A stretch of DNA of 64,000 bases from Acridotheres tristis (lineage: Eukaryota > Chordata > Aves > Passeriformes > Sturnidae), in the NCBI GenBank assembly GCA_037013685.1, contig CM072905.1:11002991-11066990 (forward strand), in the 5' to 3' direction. The translations under genes were made by a program, and so were the position numbers. Positions 49,001-61,000 of this stretch are shown here, one piece after another (within the stretch, counting starts at the first letter, position 1; each line of letters opens with the position of its first letter). The notes under the pieces were generated by a model, which was not told the origin of the DNA, ran no database searches, and saw only the letters and a list, made by a program, of their open reading frames with translations.

Positions 49001-52000
49001 GCAGGTTCAGCTTTGCTGGAAACCTCCCTAGAGGACCATATGTTTTTAATATTCAGATGTAAAATAACCATCCCTAGCCCAAGTGACCTCAGACCATGCA
49101 GATAGATTTTAATTTTGCTTCCTGAGCTTATTGTATGGAACAGAAACAACTTCAGTGTTACTGGGGCACTGCTCTGTCTTTATTGCACATGGTTTAAGTG
49201 GATTTAACCCTTCCTAGGGGAAAAATTAACTTTGCTTTTTGTCTTGAGTGGTCTAAATAGTGTAATACTTAGGCTGGATATGACCACTGAGAAGCTAGAA
49301 GTGCAGACCTGAGGTTACACAGCACTTTTCGGGTGTATTTTTAGTCCTAAAACACTTGAGCACTGTTTTTGCAGGTCTTGCTTCATTTTGTGCACAGGAC
49401 TCGATCTCTGCTCGGGTTGATCTGTGCATATGTGGTGACAAAAAGTGTTTGTAAGGTCCCTGCCTTGTTCCTTCCAGGTGTGGGAAAACGTTTAGAGAGT
49501 GAGGCCAGGCTTGTGAGAGTGTTTGTGGCAGCAGCAGCAGGTAAACGTTGCCTCAGAGCATAGAACTGTGTGTGCTGCTGCCCAGGAGCTGGGAGTGAGG
49601 GGGGTTAACCCATCCCTCAAAAGCTGAGCTTTTCCAGGAGTGCTTCCCTCTGGGCACCCCAGGCTCTGTCCTGGCTCTGGAGCACTGGGCAAGCTCTGGG
49701 TACAGTGAATCATGGAATGCTTGGGCTGGGAAGGGACCTTTGAGGATCATCTGGGCCATCCCCCAGGAAGGACTGGGGATGTGGAATCATTTCATTAAAA
49801 ATTTTCGACATCACTGAGTCCAACTGTAAACCTGACACTGCCAAGTCCACCACAAAAGCATGTCCCTGAAATACATCAAAATATAGGAAATATTGCTTGG
49901 AAAAGTAGATAAGGTTTGGTTTGCATGTGATTTTAAAAAGAGAGGTTCAAAATCTCTTTTACTGAACATCCAAAATAAACCTTAACTATTAGTTTTCCTA
50001 TTTTCTGTCTGAGTTGGAATAATAGTGTTTCATCTCCCAAGGAAGCTGTCAAAATCTAAATACACTCTGTGAGGGAGCTTTAACTCTTCAGAGCAGAGCT
50101 GGAGTTGTGTGCAGGCCATGAGGAATGTGCTTGTGCTGGGTGATGAGGAGAAAACAAATCATTCAGTATCTGTCAAGGAAGTAACCCTGCCTGTGCTGCC
50201 TGCTGGGTGATGGAAACCAAGGTTACACTGAGTTTGCATTGCTTTGAGAAAGGTATCTACACAAAAAAGTATTTCTAGTATTTCCTAACCTTTGCTGCTT
50301 CAGTATTTCCAGTGTTTATTTATCTGTGAAATTTGCTGGTATTCTTAAAACAAACATGGAAAAAGCAGGGAAGCCACTGCAGAATGGATCTGTCTCCAAG
50401 CCTGGGGCAGCAGCCAGACGGGAACCTGCACAGGGAGCTCTGGAGCTCAGGCTCAGGGTAATTTCAGCAGTGTTGGATGATTGGAGCAACATGAGGGAGG
50501 TGTGAGGTGTCCTGGCCATGGCTTCACAGAGGGCTGCTGACAGCACAGGGAGGAACAAGGAGCAATCATCCTTGTGCAGCCTGTCAGGCTCTGCTGGGAT
50601 GGGTTTCCATCCTTGTGCAGCCTGTCAGGCTCTGCTGGGATGGGTTTCCATCCTTGTGCAGCCTGTCAGGCTCTGCTGGGATGGGTTTCCATCCTTGTGC
50701 AGCCTGTCAGGCTCTGCTGGGATGGGTTTCCATCCTTGTGCAGCCTGTCAGGCTCTGCTGGGATGGGTTTCCATCCTTGTGCAGCCTGTCAGGCTCTGCT
50801 GGGATGGGTTTCCATCCTTGTGCAGCCTGTCAGGCTCTGCTGGGATGGGTTTCCATCCTTGTGCAGCCTGTCAGGCTCTGCTGGGATGGGTTTCTAGCAG
50901 TCAGACTGGGACAGCAGACCAAACTCCTTGTAAGCACTGGGGAGATGACAGCTCTGGCCTTATAAGAGTGAAATGAATTTGGATTTTTTTCTGTGCAGGA
51001 GCCTTATGGAAAGAATTAGGTGTCATCTGAACTTCAGGACAGGTTTGGTGCTGTTGCATGAGGCATCCTTGTAAGTCTGTGGCAGTATGGGCACAAATGA
51101 TTTCCCTTCCCTAGGAATGTCAGGGGTTGGATAAATAAATGTTCCTAGGGATTGGCAGTTCATGGCTGGAATTAAACATGGCTTGTGTTGGGCTGCCTGG
51201 GGAGGTGGACAGGGCACAGAACCTAATGTGCAGCATGAGGTGGCACCCCCGGGCAAGGGCACCTGCTGGGGTAGCTGGTGAAGGACAGAAGGTGAGATGG
51301 GAACACAAGGCTCTTGAAGAATGAAACAAAGCTGCTTCAAGAGGGGAGGGAGGCTTTTGGTGACAGGATTGAGTCGAGGTCAGAGGGAGCAAAAAATCCT
51401 ACCCAGCCTGTGTCAGGAAGTTGGGAAGCCCTTGCTGGGGGACGCCTTTAGGAGCATGAGTCATTCCAGACAGCTTCAGCTGAGTGAGAGCAGGAGCTGG
51501 GCTAGGCATGTTCTTATTTTCTCTTGGGACTTTCCTTGCTCGCTTTTTCTTCTCTCTTCTATAACTTGGCTTCCTTCAGACTTCTCATTTTGCTGCTTTT
51601 ATTGATTTGATCTTTAATCTCCCCTTCTGAATGTGTCTAATCCTCACTTTTGAAACCACCCATCCATATTCCAGCATTGTTGCTCAACCAGTTCCCCTCC
51701 TGGGTCCTTCTCCATCCCCCTCTATCTTCTGTGTGTGTCACTGAAAACACTGGGGTACAGCAGCTCCTGAGGCCACTACAGAGTCTTAACATGGAAGAAA
51801 CAGCATTGTTCTGAAATAGCTTGGATATTTTGGCTGAAACTTTATTTTATTTTTAAAAATTCATCTGGAAGCAGGCTCCAAGCTGGGAATCTCCAGCCTC
51901 AGTCGTTAAAGCTTTTTCTCCTTGGAAGTGACTGAAAATATGGCTTCTCCTGGGCAGCAGCAAATGGCCCCAGCAGTGGGTTGTGCTGCTGAGCCTGTTA

Positions 52001-55000
52001 GGAATTTTGCTGCTCTGTGTATGATGGGGGAGATGGTGCCGTGTGTGTGTCACGGGGGAGATGGTGCCGTGTGTGTGTCACGGGGGAGATGGTGCCGTGT
52101 GTGTGTCACGGGGGAGATGGTGCCGTGTGTGTGTCGTGGGGAGATGGTGCCGTGTGTGTGTCACGGGGGAGATGGTGCCGTGTGTGTGTCGTGGGGGAGA
52201 TGGTGCCGTGTGTGTCGTGGGGAGATGGTGCCGTGTGTGTGTCGTGGGGGAGATGGTGCCGTGTGTGTCGTGGGGAGATGGTGCCGTGTGTGTGTCGTGG
52301 GGAGATGGTGCCGTGTGTGTGTCACGGGGGAGATGGTGCCGTGTGTGTGTCACGGGGGAGATGGTGCCGTGTGTGTGTCACGGGGGAGATGGTGCCGTGT
52401 GTGTCGTGGGGAGATGGTGCCGTGTGTGTGTCACGGGGGAGATGGTGCCGTGTGTGTGTCGTGGGGAGATGATGCCGTGTGTGTCGTGGGGAGATGGTGC
52501 CGTGTGTGTGTCGTGGGGAGATGGTGCCGTGTGTGTGTCACGGGGGAGATGGTGCCGTGTGTGTGTCACGGGGGAGATGGTGCCGTGTGTGTGTCACGGG
52601 GGAGATGGTGCCGTGTGTGTGTCGTGGGGAGATGGTGCCGTGTGTGTGTCGTGGGGAGATGGTGCCGTGTGTGTGTCACGGGGGAGATGGTGCCGTGTGT
52701 GTGTCGTGGGGAGATGGTGCCGTGTGTGTGTCGTGGGGAGATGGTGCCGTGTGTGTGTCGTGGGGAGATGGTGCCGTGTGTGTGTCGTGGGGGAGATGGT
52801 GCCGTGTGTGTGTCGTGGGGGAGATGGTGCCGTGTGTGTGTCGTGGGGGAGATGGTGCCGTGTGTGTGTCGTGGGGGAGATGGTGCCGTGTGTGTGTCAC
52901 GGGGGAGATGGTGCCGTGTGTGTGTCACGGGGGAGATGGTGCCGTGTGTGTCACGGGGGAGATGGTGCCGTGTGTGTCGTGGGGAGATGGTGCCGTGTGT
53001 GTGTCGTGGGGAGATGGTGCCGTGTGTGTGTCGTGGGGAGATGGTGCCGTGTGTGTGTCCTGGGGGAGATGGTGCCGTGTGTGTGTCACGGGGGAGATGG
53101 TGCCGTGTGTGTCGTGGGGGAGATGGTGCCGTGTGTGTCGTGGGGAGATGGTGCCGTGTGTGTGTCGTGGGGAGATGGTGCCGTGTGTGTCACGGGGGAG
53201 ATGGTGCCGTGTGTGTGTCGTGGGGAGATGGTGCCGTGTGTGTGTCCTGGGGGAGATGGTGCCGTGTGTGTGTCACGGGGGAGATGGTGCCGTGTGTGTG
53301 TCGTGGGGAGATGGTGCCGTGTGTGTGTCACGGGGGAGATGGTGCCGTGTGTGTGTCGTGGGGAGATGGTGCCGTGTGTGTGTCGTGGGGAGATGGTGCC
53401 GTGTGTGTGTCACGGGGGAGATGGTGCCGTGTGTGTCGTGGGGAGATGGTGCCGTGTGTGTGTCGTGGGGAGATGGTGCCGTGTGTGTCGTGGGGAGATG
53501 GTGCCGTGTGTGTGTCGTGGGGAGATGGTGCCGTGTGTGTGTCACGGGGGAGATGGTGCCGTGTGTGTGTCACGGGGGAGATGGTGCCGTGTGTGTGTCC
53601 TGGGGGAGATGGTGCCGTGTGTGTGTCACGGGGGAGATGGTGCCGTGTGTGTCGTGGGGGAGATGGTGCCGTGTGTGTCGTGGGGAGATGGTGCCGTGTG
53701 TGTGTCGTGGGGAGATGGTGCCGTGTGTGTCACGGGGGAGATGGTGCCGTGTGTGTCACGGGGGAGATGGTGCCGTGTGTGTCACGGGGGAGATGGTGCC
53801 GTGTGTGTGTCGTGGGGGAGATGGTGCCGTGTGTGTGTCGTGGGGAGATGGTGCCGTGCGTGTCACGGGGGAGATGGTGCCGTGTGTGTGTCACGGGGGA
53901 GATGGTGCCGTGTGTGTGTCGTGGGGAGATGGTGCCGTGTGTGTGTCACGGGGGAGATGGTGCCGTGTGTGTGTCACGGGGGAGATGGTGCCGTGTGTGT
54001 GTCACGGGGGAGATGGTGCCGTGTGTGTGTCGTGGGGAGATGGTGCCGTGTGTGTCGTGGGGAGATGGTGCCGTGTGTGTCGTGGGGAGATGGTGCCGTG
54101 TGTGTGTCGTGGGGAGATGGTGCCGTGTGTGTGTCGTGGGGGAGATGGTGCCGTGTGTGTGTCACGGGGGAGATGGTGCCGTGTGTGTCGTGGGGAGATG
54201 GTGCCGTGTGTGTGTCGTGGGGGAGATGGTGCCGTGTGTGTGTCGTGGGGGAGATGGTGCCGTGTGTGTGTCGTGGGGAGATGGTGCCGTGTGTGTCGTG
54301 GGGAGATGGTGCCGTGTGTGTGTCGTGGGGAGATGGTGCCGTGTGTGTGTTGTGGGGGAGATGGTGCCGTGTGTGTGTCACGGGGGAGATGGTGCCGTGT
54401 GTGTGTCACGGGGGAGATGGTGCCGTGTGTGTGTCACGGGGGAGATGGTGCCGTGTGTGTCGTGGGGAGATGGTGCCGTGTGTGTGTCACGGGGGAGATG
54501 GTGCCGTGTGTGTGTCACGGGGGAGATGGTGCCGTGTGTGTGTCGTGGGGAGATGGTGCCGTGTGTGTCGTGGGGAGATGGTGCCGTGTGTGTCGTGGGG
54601 AGATGGTGCTGCTGCTGTTGCTCTCTCAGGGTGTTTGCAGCACCCAGAGCCCCGGGCAGAGCCGCACCTGGCGGGGATGGAAGCTCTGCTGCTGCCCAGG
54701 GCTGCTCTCACACAATGAGCCTGGCTGGCCCCTTGGCACGGGCTGCCTTTTTCCTTCAATAGTTCAAGCCATAAAATAACTGTTCAACATTTGTCTTCTC
54801 AATTATGTGGATTTTTCCACAGTTAGTCAATCCCTACCTCACCCACCCCGCGCTGGGGAGGGGGAAGCTGTCTCCCTCCATCTGTCTGCACGGGGACCAG
54901 AACTGCTGGGGAAATGATTTTCCAACTTTTTTAAGCCTTTCAGGATTTTTTTGATAAGAATTATGATCTTAAACATCTTCTTTCTTAAGCCTTGTCTTTC

Positions 55001-58000
55001 GTTTCCTAATGGAGAGCTCTGGTAGAAGCCTCAACTTTTAGCACATGAGAGTTTCCCATCTGCTGCTTCAGGCATTTGATTTAAACTGTTTAAAAAGAAA
55101 ACAAAACCTAACTGTAATTGTAGATATTTCAAAACGCTGATGATTTTTTTCCATGTTAATTTAGCTTTTCCTCCGTTCAAGAAAATCTCAAATTGAGACT
55201 GTGGAGAGGGGATTTATTTTCCCAGCCTGCTTTCCTGCTTTCTTAGGATGTCTGTCATGTGTCGTAAAGGAGCAGGAAGGGACAAACCCAGTCTGTTCTC
55301 CTTTACAGCCCGTTTTTGGTAAATCCTTACCTGCCTGGAGCAGCTGCAATTCTATATCCTGACCTTACAGTCACTGCTTGTGGCAAAGAAAGGCAGGGGA
55401 TAAATTGCCCTGTGCAGAGCTGCCTTTGCTAGAGGATCGAGGAAAATGTTATACAAGTTTCTGTATAATTTTATTTATTTTATCCTTGTAGATACATCAA
55501 GGTGTTCTACCTGACTCATTCTCCTCTGGTTTTTGGCTGGATCAGGAGAGGTTTTAAGGTTTGAGAGTGGATCCCAAATGCTGTTTGTGCCCTGAGCTGG
55601 TGTGCACTGAGCAGGACACGGCTGCTTCAGCGTTTTCTCATGATGACTTTTCCCTGTCTCAGGGCAATGCTTTATTCTCGAGTCCTTAAGCACCACACTT
55701 AGGCTAAAAATAATGTTTTATTTTTAAATATTTGCTATTTGTGGCAGTGAAATACAGCTTGATGGTTTCTTCTTCAGTGTGTACATTAAAGACTCTGACT
55801 TCAGTGCTTCCTCTGTGCCTTCCCCTTCTCAGAGGGTTTTTTGAGGTTTCATGGGGGGAAGGAGGAGGAGGCTGCTGTGTCCCACATCCCTGGAGGAGCT
55901 GCTTGCCCAGGCCCTACTGGAGAGGAGGTGATATCCAGGCTTTAAAGGGCTCATGCTTGGTGGGAACCTGATGCTCCTGTGTCATGGTGATTTCAGTCAG
56001 GGCTGCTGGGCACTTCATGGACTTTTAATAGATTTCCCAGAAAACCTGTAGGGCTGGAAGCTGCACGGTTACAGAGCAGGAGAGGAGAAGAAAACCACGT
56101 TTCTGGGCACGTCGTGCTCGTGAGGTATTGCTGGAATCTGAGGAGTGCTTTGAACTGGGCTTACTCAGCCCGAGCTGGCTGCTCAGGGCTCTCCAGCACA
56201 ATCTCCTGCTTTTCCCATTACCTCCAAGTGCGTGGCCAGCTCATCCCTCCTCTTCCCCCATCTGTCCTGTCCTCCTGAGCAGAAAATATTGCTGCTCTGA
56301 CTCTTCTGTCCAGTCCTCTGGAGATGCTGACTTACCATGCCCAAAATCCTTGGGGTGGAACTGTTCCACACTGGGCTGGTGGCCAGCACAGCTCACAATT
56401 CCAGTTTGTTGCTCCCAAGAAGTTGGGCTTGGGGTGAGGCAACAGAACCAATTCATAGGTGCAGCACTTATTTGCCATGTAATTTTTAAGTGTTAAGTTT
56501 CAAGAAAGTTGAAGTGCCAGGTTGTGCCCACAGTGTTGTGGGAGCTGATTTTTAGCAGAGGAGTTTTGGTCTGTTCTGTGTCAGACTTTTCTGTTTAATG
56601 CCAGGGCAGCTTGATGGAGACAGAGGGAAAGCTGAGAGAAGTTGCTTCCTCAAAGCTATGTTTCAGTCAGAAACAAAATTAATGTGACATAAACTTGGCA
56701 TTCTTTAAAAATGTTGAAATTGATATCTTAGAGCATCCCAATATCACTTATAAACTGATAAAATCATTATTCTGTAACTATTCCTATAAATTAAAGTAGC
56801 TTCCTTGTAAGTTTGAGTGTAACCTTTTTGTCTGAATTGCTGATGTATTAAATGTGTTTCATCCCTCTGCATCCCAAACCAAGTTGATATTCTGTTTATG
56901 CCTGTATTGTGAAGAATCCCCTGCCTTGCTGCCTGCCTCCAGTCCTTTCCTATGATCCCAGGGAGCTCTGGGAGGGAGTGGGGTGTACTTGTTGTTCCCT
57001 GTGAACTGCTGTTTCCAGACATCAATAACTGCAATAATCCTCCAGCACAACAGTAGTACAAGTCTTGGATGTGGAAGCAGACAAAATTCCACTTTACTTT
57101 CTCCCAACAGTTTTACAAGGAACACTTCAGCATGAGGGGAATAAATCACACAAGGTACATGAGGTCCCATAACATGAAGTGTCTGGCATCAAAGTGCAGG
57201 GGCACAATCAAATCTGGCTTTTGGCTGCGTGGATCATTGTGCTGAAACAGCTCCAGGGGTGTTTGATCTTAACATTTTGTTGGAAATTCTCTTACAGGAC
57301 CAAGTTTGCTGAAAAATGTTGGTTTGGGGCCAGTCTTTAGTCTGAAACATCTGGGCCTGACAGCCTTTTTCCAGGCTCAGGGTAGGAATTCAAGCGATAC
57401 CTTTGTGATAAAAAAGGGTGGATTTGGCTCTGAGATACTGAGGCCACACTTCCCAGTCTGGAACAGGACACCCTGGGCTGGGCACCAGGGACCCCAGGGT
57501 TCCCAGTTTGGAACTGGGCTGGGCACCAGGGACCCCAGGGTTCCCAGTCTGGAACAGGACACCCTGGGCTGGGCATCAGGGACCCCAGGGTTCCCAGTCT
57601 GGAACAGGACACCCTGGGCTGGGCACCAGGGACCCCAGGGTTCCCAGTCTGGAACAGGACACCCTGGGCTGGGCATCAGGGACCCCAGGGTTCCCTGCTG
57701 CTGCATCAGCTCCTCCAGGTGTGAGCACAAATGCTGAAAGGAGTTTTGGTTTCCAGTCCTGCCAGGATTTCAGAAAGTTTGGTTTGGTATGGTTTGGGCA
57801 AATCACACATAAAAAATAAGGTAACATTTGGTGTAAACTGTCCAGTTGTTTGTTCTGTATAACCCTGAGCTTTGTGTTTAATAGGATCTAGAGAGGGCAG
57901 CACCAGGAGACAGCCCAGTCCCAGTGACAAAGCCCCAGATCTGTGTCAGCACTGGGGTTGTGGTGCCCTATAGCAGCACTGTGAAGAGGGATCAGGATCA

Positions 58001-61000
58001 GCTTCTCCTTCTTAGTGGAGCAAAGTCACTTCTGGGTATAGAGGGAATATTTTTGGTTCTTATTGGTTGGTTATCATAGGCTTTGTCATTTTTGTCATTT
58101 TGTGTGAGGGAATTAGGGTGGGAAACATGGTCATTTGGGCAAGAAACTTAGAAATCGTCAATTTTACTGTGTTAAAACTCTTTTAAATATTTTCATTATA
58201 TTGCAGAGGTTTGTTATCTCTGCTGTAGTATAGACAGGTAGTGGTGGAGGGGACTGATGTGGGATGGTCCTTGGCTTCAGGAAAAATCCATCAGGACTTG
58301 GCTGAGCTCAGAAATCTCCTGGGGGATGCTCCAGCAGAGCAGTGTTCATTTGCCTGCTTCATTTTCTCCAGATGATATTTCCCTGATCGAGCTGTGCCTG
58401 GGCTTGCAGGGGTGAGCAGGACCTTCCTTGTCCCTGTTTTGGGGGCTGTGACAGGAGCAGGGACAGGGAAAGCAGGAGGTGCCCCCATTAATGTGGGGCA
58501 GGGGGGGGATCATTCCAGGCAGGGACAGTGCCCCAGGCAGGCTGGGGGCTGGGAGGGCATCTTTTAATTTTGCTGTTCCTTGCCTCTCAAACTCCTGCAT
58601 CCCTCTGGAGTCTGATGTTAATAAGTCTGCCACCTGCCTTTAGTTTGGAATCTGAAGGTTTCCCACATCCCTGTGTTACTGTTGCTGTGCAGAGGGGTGT
58701 GGGTGTCACATTGCTCCAGTTGGGTTCTCAGCCAGGCCTTGCAGATAACCTGGGGTCCTGCCAAAGAAAATTAGCAGTGAGAATTGAACTCTGAAGTGGC
58801 CTTCCAAAATGTGGTGTTAGCAATGAATAGAAAATCAGATAAGCTGGGAGGAAAGCTTCCTTCTGCTTGAGCTTAGGACATGGGCTACCTCATGTACTCA
58901 CTATAAAAATGTATTTTCACTTGGAAATTATTATTAGAACCAAGCTGCCTCAGAGCACCAGCCTGGGGATAGAGAAGACTCCAGCATGACACACATTCAT
59001 GTGCTAAATTATCAAAGTTCTGAGTTTTGGGGCTGGATGATGATTTTCTGGTACTGGTGCATCTGTGAGCAGTTGGGGTCAGTGCTGGGTTTTCCAGCTG
59101 CTCCATGTCACCAATCACAGGTCATTTTAGGGGTGCTCAGAGTTAAACTGGAGCTGCAGTGTGGCTCTTTGCACTGGTTAAGCTGTTGTGACTTCACTTG
59201 TTAGGGAAAAGCTCCCTTTGATGCTTTGTTACAAAGGGAACTGCAATAGTTTTGCTGATGGCTAATGTGGGTGGTGTGTTTTCAATGAAAGGAAAATGAC
59301 TTTCATAGCTGGAGACCACAGGACTTTTGGGAGGGAAGGGCTGAGGGTTTGAGTGTAAAATCAGTGTATTCCTCCCTTCTGTTCCAGAGCCAGCCTTCAC
59401 CCTCCGTGCTTGGTGCTGCTGCTAAACCTCCCTGAGCACTTGGAACTGATTTTATCTCTGGGCTGGTGCTGGGGAGAGGCCAGCAGGGCTTGAACCCTGC
59501 CCATGGCAGTGTGCAGGACAGAACACCTGTGAGTGTCCCCCACATGCAGGGAGATGTTGGAGAGGTTTGTGTTTCACTTCCTGGCATAAGGGAACTCTCT
59601 GAAGTGGAAATAGCCCCCAAATCTGCCCTGTGCTTCCTGCCCAGCTCTGTCCCACTGGAATTCCTGTTGGAAGGGAATGGCAGGAGGTTTTATTGAGTGA
59701 GGAAAGGTTTCATCCCTCAGAAGCAAACAGAAATCAAAAATACAACAATCACAGGTGAATTAAAAGAAATCTTAGAGCTTTGTTGTAAGCATGAGGCAGA
59801 TTCTCACTCTGCTATCTGTTGAGCATTCACAGGGCAAGTGTGATGGCAAACTATCTTGAACAGCTATATCTCTACATGCTTTTATTCTGAAGGTAAAAAT
59901 TGTTCCTCAGTCCCTGCTGGAAGAGAAACTTTCAGATTTCTGTGAATAATGGAAGGAAAACCCATTAATACAGGGGCTGGGGCACCTTTTAAAGAGAGCA
60001 CATGCCAGGCTTGCTCTGCTTCAGGCATTCAACTCGTGCAGGATACCAAGCCAAATTAATGTAATTTCTGATATGTGTGGAGTTATTCCTGCTTGATATT
60101 TATTAAAGCTGGTTTTATTTATTTTTTTAGCACAATCTGTATGTATTTGATGTGCAGCTGAGTTGAAGGAGGAGTAACATTCCTGTCTCCAAGTGCAGAT
60201 GTGGGCCTGACCCTGTCAGACCCCTACAGAGATCATCTCTCCAGGAAGGCAGATCCAATTCCATGGCCAGGAACTGTGTCCTGGTGGCCACTTGGTGCCA
60301 TCACACTCCTGGTGAAGAGGACCTTAATTACTAGATCTCAATCAGTGTTTGCTGGCAGGTGCTTGGCTCTTCTGCAGGACCTGGGGACTCCTGGTCTGCC
60401 AGAGCTCCTCAAGAGACCCTGTTGGAGTGAGGGCAGAGGGAAGTGGAGTGGGACCTCGGGGTTCCTGTAGCCTGGCTCCCCCTCCAGCTCACAAACATCA
60501 CCCACACTGTGACATGGTGACAGCTGAACAGCTTATCCCCTGAAGTTAACAGGAAGATTAAGGAAAACTCTCATTTCAGAGTTGCCAGGAGCCTTTGTAA
60601 GGGATGTGTTTTAAACAAGCCTCCATTAGTGTTTAAAGAAATTGGAAGGGGGAAAACCAGTTTTAACAGGGATTAAATCGAGCAGCTGGGCATTAAAGGC
60701 AGCAGATCTTGTCTGCCTAAATCATCCAAATGTACTGACATTGCCAAACACAAACACAGCCAAACCCCCATCCTTCAGTTCGGGATAAAAACATTTCATA
60801 AACTGACTGGCACTGCTGGCTTCAGTGAGAGGTTTGGTTTTTGGAAGGGGGGAAGCTCTCCAAAAGTTCTCTCTAACAGTTTTTGTGTGAAAATCAACCA
60901 CAGACACAGCTCTGGTCCTGCCCAAGTGTTCTTGGTTACTTGGGCTGTCCGTGGCTGCTCCATTGAAGCTCCCATCACATTCTCTGGTGTTTCTGGATCA

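Noticed and set aside
52020..54607. CRISPR-like array
   Set aside because: Units are contiguous with no unique spacers, and the genome is vertebrate; this is a minisatellite.
51922..54779. Three overlapping plus-strand open frames of 766-946 codons, Cys/Val/Gly-rich
   Set aside because: They are translations of the 25-28-bp minisatellite, which has no stop in any plus-strand frame. There is no start context, exon signal or homology.
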